The notes: generated from the sequence alone by a model not told the origin. A DNA stretch of 64,000 bases from Piscinibacter gummiphilus (GCF_032681285.1 NZ_CP136336.1:1165001-1229000); one strand, 5' to 3'; counted from the stretch's first letter, positions 1 through 9,116 are shown. Translations and numbers: made by a program.

Positions 1-370
1 TGTGACCTTCGACGACCACCTTCACCGTGCCTTCGGTCAGGCGGATGCCTTCGGCAATGACGTCGAGCTGCTGGCGAGCCTTGGGGGTGAGCGTGGCGGA
101 ATCGAAATCGAAGGGCACGGGCACCGAAACGGCGCTCGCTTCGACGGGGTTCCGCGTGGGCGTCTGCTCGAGCAGCGCAAACGGCGAGCGGCCGTTGATG
201 GGCGCCTGGCCACGCAGCTTGGTGGCTTCGCTCGCGCCGCGGAAGAGGATGTCGGCCACTTCCTGCGGGGTGGGTTGCTGGCCTTCGCCGTAGACCATCA
301 CGGTCTGTGCCTGCACGAGCAGCGGCGTGGCGAGCAGCGCCAGCATGGCGGCGCCGATTCTGATGTTCAT
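1..370 (-). CDS. OmpA family protein, N-terminal part (cut by window edge)
   Basis: Reading the minus strand from the ATG at 368-370 gives about 123 residues before the window ends. A signal peptide of about 22 residues (Met-Asn-Ile-Arg start, Leu/Ala-rich core, cleavage near VQAQ) is followed by a linker with a VADILFRG segment, then PVPFDFDSATLTPKARQQLD and a run ending in VVVEGH. FDFDSA followed some 30 residues later by VEGH is typical of the peptidoglycan-binding OmpA C-terminal domain. A purine-rich GGGAGA lies about 6 bases before the ATG. The stop codon is outside the window, so total length is unknown. It is likely a periplasmic or outer-membrane protein that anchors to the cell wall. 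Confidence 0.8.
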   Translation of the reverse strand, partial: MNIRIGAAMLALLATPLLVQAQTVMVYGEGQQPTPQEVADILFRGASEATKLRGQAPINGRSPFALLEQTPTRNPVEASAVSVPVPFDFDSATLTPKARQQLDVIAEGIRLTEGTVKVVVEGH

Positions 371-611
371 TCGTTTTCTCCCTGTGAACGCAACCGGCGA
401 TTTTTCCATGCGGTCTGCGCGCAAGAGCCCCCACATCGGAGGGTGCGCCACACACCCAAATGCAACCAACGGAAACGTTGCGCCGAATGACGTGGCATCC
501 ACCCGCAAAGGGGATGGGCGCTTGCAGGTGATGTCGGGATGATCGCGGCTTTTTTGCTCGGGCGCGCGGCATCGGAGAGGGGCCGCACGCGAGATCTCAC
601 ACAACTACATC

Positions 612-2090
612 ATGAAGAAATCCAACATCACATCGCTGTCATCACTGGCCGTGTTGCCGTGTCTCCTGTCGATGGCGGCCGATGCGTCGGCGGCCATCGA
701 GTGCTCGCCGAATGCCATGGTCTCGGGCAGCACGGTGGCCCTCGTCGGCAACTGCATCGACACCGACACCAGCATGCCCATCACCTCCGGCGCCGAGGTC
801 TGGCACATCGGCCCGCCGGGAAGTTCGTCTCCGCTTGGAACGCGCAACGTGGGCGGTGGCGCACTCACCGTGCCGGCCTTGCCGGGTGAGCACACCTACT
901 ACATCTCGGCCATCGACATGGGCTACGGCGGCTTGGTGAGCGTGGCGGGCGAGGGTGGTTACCCGACCACCGTCGTCAACCTGCCGTGCCCTGGCGAGGT
1001 GCTGGCCGGTGCGGCGGCGCGCGCTCGCGCGACCCGTGTGCGCCGCCACGACCACGACTGCGCCACTCCCACCACCAACGCGGCCGAACTGGCCACACCG
1101 CTCATGGCCGTGCAAGGCCAGCGCCTCAAGAGCAACCTCGACCACGCGCAGTCGCGCATGCGCACGCTGCGCGCCAACCGCAACGTGCCGGCGTTCGAGA
1201 TGCAAGGCGTGCCGCTGCCCGTCAAGAAGACCGACGACCCCGCAAGCGCTGCACGCGAGACGCGCCGACTGGGTGTGTACGTGCTCGGCCTCGGCGACTA
1301 CCTGCGGCAGAACCGCAGCGACACGCAGTCCGAATTCAAGCTGCGCAGCACCGCGCTGTCGGTCGGTGCCGACTATCGACTCAGCGACGAATGGGTGTTC
1401 GGCGCCAACGCCGGGGGCTCGCATGCCCGCATCGATTTCGCCGAGACGCTCAGCGAGCAGAAGAGCAAGGGCGGCCAGGTGACCGCGTACACCAACTGGA
1501 GCATCACGCCGTCGGCCTACGTGAGCGCCACGGTGAGCTATGAAGCCACGCGCTATGCACTGCAGCGCGACGACGGCCTCGGCGGCGTGGCCGAGGCGAA
1601 GCCCGGCGGCCGTGGCCTCGGCCTGAGCCTGTCGGCCGGGCGCGACATGAACTTCGGCGCCTGGAGCGTCGGCCCCTACGTGCGCATCGACAGCGTCACC
1701 TCGCGCGTCGAGGCCTTCGAGGAAAGCGGCAGCACCGAGGCGATCAGCGTGAGCCGCCAGACCGTGCGCTCCACCAGCTACAACCTCGGCGCGCAGGTGC
1801 AGATGAGCGTGCCGGTGTCGTGGGGCCTGGTGCTGCCCTATGTGCGCGTCGAAGCCACCCACCGCAAGCAGCGCACGCGAGACGCGGCCAGTGCGAGCCT
1901 CGTCAACGGCAACACCACCGTGCTGATTCCGAACACGGCCGACACCAGCGCCGGCTACGGCAACGTGGCGCTCGGTGTGTCGAGCGTGCACCAGGGCGGC
2001 ATGAGCTGGTATGCCGACTACGAGACCGGCGTGGCGCAGAAGGGCTACCGCAGCCAGCGCCTCGGGCTCGGCCTGCGTTTCGAACTCTGA
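612..2090 (+). CDS. autotransporter-type outer membrane beta-barrel protein
   Basis: The 492-residue product opens with a signal peptide (Lys-Lys at 2-3, cleavage near ADASA at about residue 27). Residues 28-190 form a small exported region with three Cys near its start and end. From about residue 215 to the end, alternating Ser/Thr/Tyr/aromatic strands read as the autotransporter beta-barrel, closing on RLGLGLRFEL. Alternating hydrophobics near the C-terminus suit BAM-dependent insertion. The region before the barrel is far shorter than a classical passenger and has no visible beta-helix repeats, so this may be a barrel with a small surface cap. No strong ribosome-binding site precedes the ATG. 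A glycosyltransferase gene begins 12 bases after the stop, suggesting co-transcription. Confidence 0.75.
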   Translation: MKKSNITSLSSLAVLPCLLSMAADASAAIECSPNAMVSGSTVALVGNCIDTDTSMPITSGAEVWHIGPPGSSSPLGTRNVGGGALTVPALPGEHTYYISAIDMGYGGLVSVAGEGGYPTTVVNLPCPGEVLAGAAARARATRVRRHDHDCATPTTNAAELATPLMAVQGQRLKSNLDHAQSRMRTLRANRNVPAFEMQGVPLPVKKTDDPASAARETRRLGVYVLGLGDYLRQNRSDTQSEFKLRSTALSVGADYRLSDEWVFGANAGGSHARIDFAETLSEQKSKGGQVTAYTNWSITPSAYVSATVSYEATRYALQRDDGLGGVAEAKPGGRGLGLSLSAGRDMNFGAWSVGPYVRIDSVTSRVEAFEESGSTEAISVSRQTVRSTSYNLGAQVQMSVPVSWGLVLPYVRVEATHRKQRTRDAASASLVNGNTTVLIPNTADTSAGYGNVALGVSSVHQGGMSWYADYETGVAQKGYRSQRLGLGLRFEL

Positions 2091-2101
2091 TCGGCGAGCC
2101 C

Positions 2102-3286
2102 GTGGCCCAGGTGCTGATGGCGTGGGAGCTGGGGGGCCACCTGGGCCACCTCACGCGCCTGCGGCCGGTGGCCACAGCCCTCAAGGCGCGTGGCCACACC
2201 GTGAGCTTCGCGCTGCGCGACGTGATGGGCGGCCGCGCGGTGCTGCCCCCCGCACTCGGCCGCGTGTACCAGGCGCCGGTGGCGATCAACACTGCACCCC
2301 GGCCCGCCTGGACCATGGCCGATGTGCTGCTGGCCTGTGGCTACGGCCACGCGCCCGGGCTGGCCGGGCTGGTGGCGGCTTGGCAGTCGCTCATCGAGGC
2401 GAGTGGCTGCGGCATGGTGATCGCCGACCACGCCCCCACCGCGCTGCTCGCCGCACGCGTGATGGGGGTGCCGGCCGTGCACATCGGGCACGGCTTCACG
2501 GTGCCACCGCGGCTTTCGCCGCTGCCGGTGTTCCGCGACTGGGCGCCGCCGCCCGACACGCACGCGGCCGAGGTCGACGCGCAGGTTCTGCGCTGTGTGA
2601 ACACCGTGCTCGGCGAGGCCGGTGCCGCACCGCTCGAGCGTCTCTGCGATCTCTTCTACCCCGAGCGCACGCTGCTGTGCACTTGGCCGGAACTCGACCA
2701 CTACGGCGGCCTTGGCCGCCGCGCAGAAGACGCCATCGGGCCCGATTGCGAATACGCCCCTGGCGTCGAGCCCGTGTGGCCCACCGGCAGTGGCCCGCAT
2801 GTGCTGGCCTACCTGCGCCGATCGCACCCGGGGCATGCCGAGGTGCTTCACGCCCTCGCCAACATGGGCGTGCCCACGCTGTGCTACCTGCCGGGCGAAG
2901 GCCCCGAGCCGGTGAGCGCGCCCACGTTGCACTACAGCCGCCAGCCGATCGATCTGCAGCGCGCCTTGCCGCGCTGCTCACTCGTGGTCTGCCACGCCGG
3001 CCAGGCCTCCGTCGCCCAGGCGCTGAGGCTCGGCATCCCGGTGCTGATGCTGCCCGAGCACGCCGAGCAGCACCTGCTCGCACGCCAACTGGAGCGCAGT
3101 GGCGCTGGTGTCAACGCCGCGATGCAGGCGCAGCCAGTCGCGTATGCGGCGCTCATCGCAGCCATGCTGCGCGCCGACGGCCCGCACGCCGCGGCGGCAC
3201 GCGCGGTGGCCGCGCGTCATGCGGCGTTCGACCCGGCGATGCTCACCGCCCGCGTGGTGGAAGCCGCGGAGTCCGTGCTCACCTGA
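2102..3286 (+). CDS. GT-B fold (GT1/UGT-like) glycosyltransferase
   Basis: A GTG start at 2102 gives 394 residues beginning MAQVLMAWELGGHLGHLTRL, the N-terminal GxGH-type loop of MGT/UGT glycosyltransferases. The C-terminal half has VVCHAGQASVAQALRLGIPV followed by LMLPEHAEQHLLARQLERSG, matching the nucleotide-sugar motif (HxG...Q...P...EQ) of GT1/GT28 enzymes. No signal peptide or membrane segment is visible, so it should act in the cytoplasm or at the inner membrane face. It follows the autotransporter-like gene after 11 bases. Acceptor and sugar donor cannot be read from sequence; protein, lipid or small-molecule glycosylation all remain possible. An ATG at 2117 is the alternative start. 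Confidence 0.75.
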   Translation: MAQVLMAWELGGHLGHLTRLRPVATALKARGHTVSFALRDVMGGRAVLPPALGRVYQAPVAINTAPRPAWTMADVLLACGYGHAPGLAGLVAAWQSLIEASGCGMVIADHAPTALLAARVMGVPAVHIGHGFTVPPRLSPLPVFRDWAPPPDTHAAEVDAQVLRCVNTVLGEAGAAPLERLCDLFYPERTLLCTWPELDHYGGLGRRAEDAIGPDCEYAPGVEPVWPTGSGPHVLAYLRRSHPGHAEVLHALANMGVPTLCYLPGEGPEPVSAPTLHYSRQPIDLQRALPRCSLVVCHAGQASVAQALRLGIPVLMLPEHAEQHLLARQLERSGAGVNAAMQAQPVAYAALIAAMLRADGPHAAAARAVAARHAAFDPAMLTARVVEAAESVLT

Positions 3287-3418
3287 ACGACGCCTCGGCC
3301 GTCGCGGCAGGGCTCTACGCCATCTGTCGTATATGCCGAACGAGGGGCGCTCCTTAACCTGCGTTCTGTCCAACCCCAGGAGGGGACCGTGAGACACAAC
3401 CCCAAGGAGCTTCCCTAC

Positions 3419-4693
3419 ATGACTTCCACCCGTCGCACTTTCGCGAAAGCCCTCAGCGCCGTGTCGCTGGGTGTGGCTGCACTCGGCCTGCCTGCCTTTG
3501 CCCAAGCCCAGACCATCAAGGTCGGTGTGCTGCACTCGCTGTCGGGCACGATGGCCATTTCCGAGACCGTGCTGAAGGACGTGGCCTTGATGGCCATCGA
3601 CGAGATCAACGCCAAGGGCGGCGTGCTCGGCAAGAAGCTCGAGCCCGTGGTCGTCGACCCGGCGTCGAACTGGCCGCTCTTCGCCGAAAAGGCCAAGCAG
3701 CTGATCTCGCAGGACAAGGTCGCCGTGGTCTTCGGCTGCTGGACCAGCGTGTCGCGCAAGTCGGTGCTGCCGGTGTTCGAGCAGAACAACTCGCTGCTTT
3801 TCTACCCCGTGCAGTACGAAGGTGAAGAGCTCTCGAAGAACGTGTTCTACACGGGTGCCGCGCCCAACCAGCAAGCGATTCCTGCCGTCGAATACCTGAT
3901 GAGCAAGGACGGCGGCTCGGCCAAGCGTTTCGTGCTGCTGGGCACCGACTATGTGTACCCCCGCACCACCAACAAGATCCTGCGCGCCTTCCTGAAGAGC
4001 AAGGGCGTCGCCGAGGCCGACATCATGGAGGAGTACACCCCCTTCGGCCACGCTGACTACCAGAGCATCATCGCCAAGATCAAGAAGTTCTCGTCCGAAG
4101 GCAAGAAGACGGCTGTGGTGTCGACCATCAACGGCGACTCCAACGTGCCCTTCTACAAGGAACTCGGCAACCAGGGCCTGAAGGCGACCGACGTGCCGGT
4201 GGTGGCCTTCTCGGTGGGTGAAGAAGAGCTGCGCGGTGTCGACACCAAGCCGCTGGTCGGCCACCTGGCCGCCTGGAACTACTTCATGTCGGTGAAGAAC
4301 CCGACGAATGACGCGTTCATCAAGTCGTGGTCCGCCTACGCCAAGGCCAAGAACATCCCCGGCCACAAGGACAAGCCGCTCACCAACGACCCGATGGAAG
4401 CCACCTACATCGGCATCCACATGTGGGCGCAGGCGGTCGAGAAGGCCAAGTCGACCGACACCGACAAGGTCATCGCCGCGATGGCTGGCCAGACCTTCAA
4501 GGCCCCGGGTGGTTTCACCTCCACGATGGACAAGGAAAACCACCACCTGCACAAGCCGGTGTTCATCGGTGAAGTCAAGGCCGACGGCCAGTTCAACGTG
4601 GTGTGGAAGACCAAGGGCCCGGTGGTTGCCGACCCGTGGAGCGACTACATCCCCGAGAACAAGGGCAAGAAGAACGTTCCGGAAAAGAAGTGA
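3419..4693 (+). CDS. urtA: urea ABC transporter, substrate-binding protein
   Basis: The 424-residue product is a periplasmic binding protein of the Leu/Ile/Val-amide-urea type. It opens with a signal peptide containing STRRTFAKAL, close to a twin-arginine motif, and cleavage near AFAQAQ. IKVGVLHSLSGTMAISE and the VVFGCWTSVSRKSVLPVFE segment are diagnostic of UrtA. It binds urea or short amides and delivers them to UrtBC. Two starts look usable: ATG 3419 after AAGGAG (nine bases upstream), and an in-frame GTG at 3389 after an even better AGGAGG at 3378-3383. I prefer the ATG because the signal peptide then has normal length. A terminator-like hairpin separates it from urtB, which would let the binding protein be made in excess. 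Confidence 0.93.
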   Translation: MTSTRRTFAKALSAVSLGVAALGLPAFAQAQTIKVGVLHSLSGTMAISETVLKDVALMAIDEINAKGGVLGKKLEPVVVDPASNWPLFAEKAKQLISQDKVAVVFGCWTSVSRKSVLPVFEQNNSLLFYPVQYEGEELSKNVFYTGAAPNQQAIPAVEYLMSKDGGSAKRFVLLGTDYVYPRTTNKILRAFLKSKGVAEADIMEEYTPFGHADYQSIIAKIKKFSSEGKKTAVVSTINGDSNVPFYKELGNQGLKATDVPVVAFSVGEEELRGVDTKPLVGHLAAWNYFMSVKNPTNDAFIKSWSAYAKAKNIPGHKDKPLTNDPMEATYIGIHMWAQAVEKAKSTDTDKVIAAMAGQTFKAPGGFTSTMDKENHHLHKPVFIGEVKADGQFNVVWKTKGPVVADPWSDYIPENKGKKNVPEKK

Positions 4694-4727
4694 GCTTGAG
4701 AAGAGCTTTCTTCTGATTCTCTGAACG

Positions 4728-4763
4728 GAGGTCCTGCCTGCGAGGGCAGGGCCTCTTCGTGTT
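4728..4763 (+). terminator. Rho-independent terminator or attenuator between urtA and urtB
   Basis: An 11-bp stem (4728-4738 with 4745-4755, one G-U pair) encloses a 6-base loop and is followed by TTCGTGTTT. The T-rich tail is imperfect, so read-through into urtB is likely. This arrangement commonly sets a high ratio of binding protein to membrane components. Confidence 0.7.
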
Positions 4764-4799
4764 TGGTCCCCGCGGAGGGCGGGGCAACCCACAAGAGCC

Positions 4800-6395
4800 A
4801 TGCCTCTTTCCACAAGACTTTTCGCGCTGGCGCTCCTGGCATTGCTGTTGGGCTTCGGCCCTGCCCATGCGCTCACACCGCAGCAGGCCAAGGCCATCGC
4901 CGAAGGCGACAGCGACGAGCGCATTGCCGCACTCAACAAGGCCGTGGCCGACGGCACCGCCGACCTCGCACCGTTCGTGCAGGCGTTGCTCGACGACGCG
5001 GTGAAGATCGCCGGCGACAAGGTCTTCGTCGTGCGCGACGACAAGGCCGTCGATGCCGCCACTGGCGCAGCCGCCACCGTGCCCGAGAACGCCGAAGACG
5101 TGGTCAGCAACAACCGCATGAAGGGCGCGCTGCAAGCCGCCCAGGCCGCGTTGCAGCTCGTCTCGCCCGACGTGGAGACCCGCCGCACCGCCATCACCGA
5201 GATGGCCAAGCAGACCATCGACGAATCGCAGCTCGTGCTGCTGGAAAAGGCCGTGGCCGCCGAGACCGACGCCGGCCTCAAGCACTCGCTCGAGCGCATG
5301 CGCGCGGCCATCCTCGTGTCGTCGTCCGACAAGGCCAAGCGCCTCGCGGCGGTGAAGTCGCTCGCCGAGAGCAGCGAGCCCACCGTGGCCAGCCTGCTCC
5401 AGGAGCGTCTCGCGCCCGATGCCGAGACCGACCCCGAAGTGCGGGCCGCCCTCACGCAGGCGCTCGACGGCATCCGCGGCAAGCTCGCCTGGGGCGAACG
5501 CGCCGGCGTGGTGTTCACCGGCATCAGCCTCGGCTCCATCCTGCTGCTCGCGGCCCTCGGCCTCGCCATCACCTATGGCTTGATGGGCGTGATCAACATG
5601 GCGCACGGCGAGCTGATCATGATCGGCGCCTATGCGGCCTACGTGACGCAGAACCTCTTCCGCAACTACCTGCCGGGATTGTTCGACTACTACATCCTCG
5701 CGGCCATCCCGATCTCGTTTTTCGCGTCGGCCCTCGTCGGCGCGGCGATGGAGCGCAGCGTGATCCGCTGGCTCTACGGCCGCCCCCTCGAGACGCTGCT
5801 GGCCACCTGGGGCATCAGCCTCGTGCTGATGCAGTCGGTGCGCACGCTCTTCGGCGCCCAGAACGTGCCGGTCGAAAACCCGGCCTGGCTGTCGGGCGGC
5901 GTCTCGGTGCTGAGCAACCTTACGCTGCCCTTCAACCGCATCGCCATCATCGTCTTCGCAATGCTGGTGCTCGGCGGCCTGGCGTACCTCGTGGCACGCA
6001 CCCGCCTCGGCCTCTTCGTGCGCGGCGTCACGCAGAACCGCCGCATGGCCTCTTGCGTGGGCGTCAACACCGCCAAGGTCGACACCTATGCCTTCGCGCT
6101 CGGCTCCGGCATCGCCGGCCTCGCGGGCTGCGCGCTCTCGCAGGTGGGCAACGTGGGCCCCGACCTCGGCCAAAGCTACATCGTCGACAGCTTCCTCGTC
6201 GTCGTGCTGGGCGGCGTGGGTCAGCTCGCGGGCACCGTCTACGCGGCGCTCGGCCTGGGTGTGATCAACAAGCTCCTCGAAGGCTGGGCCGGTGCGGTGC
6301 TGGCCAAGATCATGGTGCTGGTCTTCATCGTCGTGTTCATACAGAAACGTCCGCAAGGCATCTTTGCCATGAAGGGCCGGAGCGCCGAAGCATGA
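4800..6395 (+). CDS. urtB: urea ABC transporter permease UrtB
   Basis: The 531-residue product has a signal peptide (cleavage near AHA) and a roughly 220-residue helical, periplasmic N-terminal region typical of UrtB. The permease domain follows with about eight membrane segments: AITYGLMGVINMAHGELIMI is the conserved LivH-like motif, and the sequence ends VVFIQKRPQGIFAMKGRSAEA. It pairs with UrtC in the inner membrane. The stop overlaps the urtC start (ATGA at 6392-6395), indicating translational coupling. The start is the first ATG after the urtA terminator. Confidence 0.93.
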   Translation: MPLSTRLFALALLALLLGFGPAHALTPQQAKAIAEGDSDERIAALNKAVADGTADLAPFVQALLDDAVKIAGDKVFVVRDDKAVDAATGAAATVPENAEDVVSNNRMKGALQAAQAALQLVSPDVETRRTAITEMAKQTIDESQLVLLEKAVAAETDAGLKHSLERMRAAILVSSSDKAKRLAAVKSLAESSEPTVASLLQERLAPDAETDPEVRAALTQALDGIRGKLAWGERAGVVFTGISLGSILLLAALGLAITYGLMGVINMAHGELIMIGAYAAYVTQNLFRNYLPGLFDYYILAAIPISFFASALVGAAMERSVIRWLYGRPLETLLATWGISLVLMQSVRTLFGAQNVPVENPAWLSGGVSVLSNLTLPFNRIAIIVFAMLVLGGLAYLVARTRLGLFVRGVTQNRRMASCVGVNTAKVDTYAFALGSGIAGLAGCALSQVGNVGPDLGQSYIVDSFLVVVLGGVGQLAGTVYAALGLGVINKLLEGWAGAVLAKIMVLVFIVVFIQKRPQGIFAMKGRSAEA

Positions 6396-7531
6396 GTGCA
6401 GTGATTCCTTCCATTCCGACGATCCCGACCGTGTCATCGCCGACCCGTCTGATGTCGCTCAAGAGCTGGTTCGGCGTGCTGGCCTCGCTGCTCGCGGTGC
6501 TGGTGGTCGCCCCGGTGCTCAACCTGATGGTGCCGCCCGACAGCGTCTTCCACATGAGCGACTTCGCCGTGCTGCTCATCGGCAAGATCATGTGCTACGC
6601 CATCTGCGCGCTGGCGATGGACCTGATCTGGGGCTACACCGGCATCCTCTCGCTGGGCCACGGCCTTTTCTTCGCGCTCGGCGGCTACGCGATGGGCATG
6701 TACCTCATGCGCCAGATCGGCCGCGACGGGCAGTACCAGAGCGACATGCCCGACTTCATGGTGTTCCTCAACTGGAAGGAATTCCCGTGGCACTGGGCCG
6801 GCAGCGACAGCTTCCTGTTCCAGGCGGCGATGGTGGTGCTGGTGCCGGGCCTGCTCGCCTTCATCTTCGGCTACTTCGCTTTCCGCTCGCGCATCAAGGG
6901 CGTGTACTTCTCGATCATCACGCAGGCAATGACCTTCGCAGCGATGCTGCTTTTCTTCCGCAACGAGACGGGCTTCGGCGGCAACAACGGCTTCACCGAT
7001 TTCAAGCGCATCCTCGGCATCACGATCACCACGCCGCAGATGAAGATGTTCCTCTTCGTGCTGACGGGGCTCACGCTGATCGGCTTCTTCGTCTTCGCGC
7101 GCTGGCTGATCGCGAGCAAGTTCGGCCGGGTGCTGCAGGCCATCCGCGACGCCGAAGGCCGCGTGATGTTCACCGGCTACGACCCGCTGCGCTACAAGCT
7201 CACCATCTGGGTGATCTCGGCGGTGATGTGCGGCATTGCCGGCGCGCTCTACGTGCCGCAGGTGGGCATCATCAACCCGAGCGAGATGTCGCCCGCGGCC
7301 AGCATCGAGATGGCGATCTGGGCGGCGGTGGGTGGCCGTGCCACGCTGATCGGCCCGATCGTCGGCGCCTTCTTCGTCAACGGCGCCAAGAGCTGGTTCA
7401 CGCAGGCCTTCCCCGAGTTCTGGCTCTACTTCCTGGGTGCGCTCTTCATCGCGGTGACGCTCTTCCTGCCGCAGGGGATCATCGGCCTCGTGCGCAAGTT
7501 CACGGGTCATAAAGACGGAGAGAAGGCATGA
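6392..7531 (+). CDS. urtC: urea ABC transporter permease UrtC
   Basis: The 379-residue LivM-type permease has multiple hydrophobic segments, starting near residue 28 (WFGVLASLLAVLVVAPVLNL). It contains GYTGILSLGHGLFFALGGYA, the conserved motif of branched-chain and urea permeases, and the IRDAEGRVMFTGYDPLRYKL cytoplasmic loop that contacts the ATPases. It forms the membrane channel with UrtB. The start is fixed by the ATGA overlap with urtB, and its own stop overlaps urtD in the same way at 7528-7531. Confidence 0.93.
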   Translation: MSAVIPSIPTIPTVSSPTRLMSLKSWFGVLASLLAVLVVAPVLNLMVPPDSVFHMSDFAVLLIGKIMCYAICALAMDLIWGYTGILSLGHGLFFALGGYAMGMYLMRQIGRDGQYQSDMPDFMVFLNWKEFPWHWAGSDSFLFQAAMVVLVPGLLAFIFGYFAFRSRIKGVYFSIITQAMTFAAMLLFFRNETGFGGNNGFTDFKRILGITITTPQMKMFLFVLTGLTLIGFFVFARWLIASKFGRVLQAIRDAEGRVMFTGYDPLRYKLTIWVISAVMCGIAGALYVPQVGIINPSEMSPAASIEMAIWAAVGGRATLIGPIVGAFFVNGAKSWFTQAFPEFWLYFLGALFIAVTLFLPQGIIGLVRKFTGHKDGEKA

Positions 7532-8418
7532 CCCCGGAGCTGATGCAGGCCGGCGCGCGCACGCGCCAGGCCATGGAAGAAAAGAAGAACGCGGGCGCCG
7601 GCTCGTCGGGCGGGCGCCAGCACAGTTACAGCCGGGTCGTGACGCCAGGCGAGCTCGACGTGGCTCACGGCGCCATCCTCTACCTCGACGACATCACGGT
7701 GAGCTTCGACGGCTTCAAGGCGCTCAATGCCTTGAGCCTCAACATCAGCGCGGGCGAGCTGCGCTGCATCATCGGCCCCAACGGCGCGGGCAAGACCACG
7801 ATGATGGACGTGATCACTGGCAAGACCCGGCCCGACGTGGGCAAGGCCTTCTTCGGCTCGACCATCGACCTCCTGCGCATGCGCGAGAACGAGATCGCCT
7901 CGGTGGGCATCGGGCGCAAATTCCAGAAGCCCACCGTCTTCGAGCAGCTGTCGGTGTTCGAGAACCTGGAGCTGGCGCTCAAGGGCGACCGCGGCGTCAA
8001 GCAGTCGATGTTCTTCCGGCTCAACAGCGAGCAGGCCGATCGCATCGGCGACATGCTCAAGCTCATCCACCTCAAGGACAGCGCACAGCGCACCGCGGGC
8101 CTCTTGAGCCACGGCCAGAAGCAGTGGCTGGAGATCGGCATGCTCTTGATGCAGGACCCGAAGCTCTTGCTGCTCGACGAGCCGGTCGCCGGCATGACCG
8201 ACGAAGAAACCGAGCGCACCGCGGAGCTCTTCCTCTCGCTCGAAGGCAACCACTCGCTGGTGGTGGTGGAGCACGACATGAAGTTCATCCACGAGCTCAC
8301 CCGCGACAACCCGGCGAAGAAGGTGACGGTGCTGCACGAAGGCAGCGTGCTGGCGGAGGGTTCGCTGGCGGATGTTCAAGCCAACGAAAAGGTGGTCGAG
8401 GTTTATCTCGGCCGGTGA
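7528..8418 (+). CDS. urtD: urea ABC transporter ATP-binding protein UrtD
   Basis: This 296-residue ABC ATPase is of the LivG type. Walker A GPNGAGKTT lies at residues 83-91, the signature LSHGQKQWLEIG follows near 195, and Walker B LLLLDEP is next with the switch His in VVVEHDMKF. The first 45 or so residues precede the ABC fold and are polar (EEKKNAGAGSSGGRQ), a low-complexity tail of no recognised function. It couples ATP hydrolysis to urea uptake through UrtBC. Translation is coupled to urtC by a 4-base overlap. Confidence 0.93.
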   Translation: MTPELMQAGARTRQAMEEKKNAGAGSSGGRQHSYSRVVTPGELDVAHGAILYLDDITVSFDGFKALNALSLNISAGELRCIIGPNGAGKTTMMDVITGKTRPDVGKAFFGSTIDLLRMRENEIASVGIGRKFQKPTVFEQLSVFENLELALKGDRGVKQSMFFRLNSEQADRIGDMLKLIHLKDSAQRTAGLLSHGQKQWLEIGMLLMQDPKLLLLDEPVAGMTDEETERTAELFLSLEGNHSLVVVEHDMKFIHELTRDNPAKKVTVLHEGSVLAEGSLADVQANEKVVEVYLGR

Positions 8419-8423
8419 CGCAC

Positions 8424-9116
8424 ATGCTCAAAGTCGAAGGCATCAACCAGTTCTACGGCGGCTCGCACATCCTGCGCAACCTGTCGTTCGAAGCCCGCCT
8501 GGGCGAAGTGACCGTGATCCTCGGGCGCAACGGTGTGGGCAAGACCACGCTCTTGAAGAGCCTGATGGGCGTGGTGCCGGTGAAGACCGGCACCATCCAG
8601 CTCGATGGCGTGGACATCACCCGCGACACCTCCTACGACCGTGTGCGCAAGGGCGTGGGCTACGTGCCGCAGGGGCGCGAGATCTTCAGCCGCCTGACGG
8701 TGGAAGAAAACCTGCGCATGGGCCTGGCCTACAAGAAGGGCAGTACGCCGATCCCCAACGAGATGTTCGAGCTCTTCCCGGTGCTCAAGCAGATGCTCCA
8801 CCGCCGTGGCGGTGACCTGTCGGGCGGCCAGCAGCAACAGCTCGCGATCGCACGCGCGCTCGCCGCCGGCCCGAAGCTGCTCATCCTCGACGAGCCGACC
8901 GAAGGCATCCAGCCCAGCATCATCAAGGACATCGGCCGCGTGATCCGCATGCTGGCCGACCGCCGCACGATGGCCATCGTGCTGGTGGAGCAGTACTACG
9001 ACTTCGCCGCCGAACTGGCCGACCAGTACCTGGTCATGGAGCGCGGCGAGATCGTGCAGCGCGGCCACGGCGACCACATGGAAGCCGAAGGCGTGCGCGA
9101 GCGCATGTCGATCTAG
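8424..9116 (+). CDS. urtE: urea ABC transporter ATP-binding protein UrtE
   Basis: This 230-residue LivF-type ATPase has Walker A GRNGVGKTT at residues 34-42, signature LSGGQQQQLAIARAL, Walker B LLILDEP and the typical PTEGIQPSII segment, in which the Q-loop neighbour and D-loop are intact. It is the second nucleotide-binding subunit of the urea importer and last gene of urtABCDE. ATG 8424 follows the urtD stop by 5 bases; an in-frame GTG at 8415 is possible. Its TAG stop lies inside a CTAG that also supplies the stop of the convergent lipoprotein gene. Confidence 0.93.
   Translation: MLKVEGINQFYGGSHILRNLSFEARLGEVTVILGRNGVGKTTLLKSLMGVVPVKTGTIQLDGVDITRDTSYDRVRKGVGYVPQGREIFSRLTVEENLRMGLAYKKGSTPIPNEMFELFPVLKQMLHRRGGDLSGGQQQQLAIARALAAGPKLLILDEPTEGIQPSIIKDIGRVIRMLADRRTMAIVLVEQYYDFAAELADQYLVMERGEIVQRGHGDHMEAEGVRERMSI

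Noticed and set aside
371..611. Gap between the divergent OmpA-like and barrel genes as a riboswitch or small RNA
   Set aside because: No recognised aptamer, hairpin or clear promoter pair could be found by eye.
642..1991. Long open frame on the minus strand opposite the barrel protein gene
   Set aside because: His/Arg/Gly-rich composition and no family motif; it mirrors the codon pattern of the plus-strand gene in high-GC DNA.
2978..5572. 864-residue minus-strand open frame across urtA and urtB
   Set aside because: The plus strand encodes clear UrtA and UrtB with all motifs; the antisense frame is a composition artefact.
7528..7665. Possible separate small gene at the start of urtD
   Set aside because: The frame is continuous with the ATPase and the ATGA overlap fixes the start; it is an N-terminal tail.
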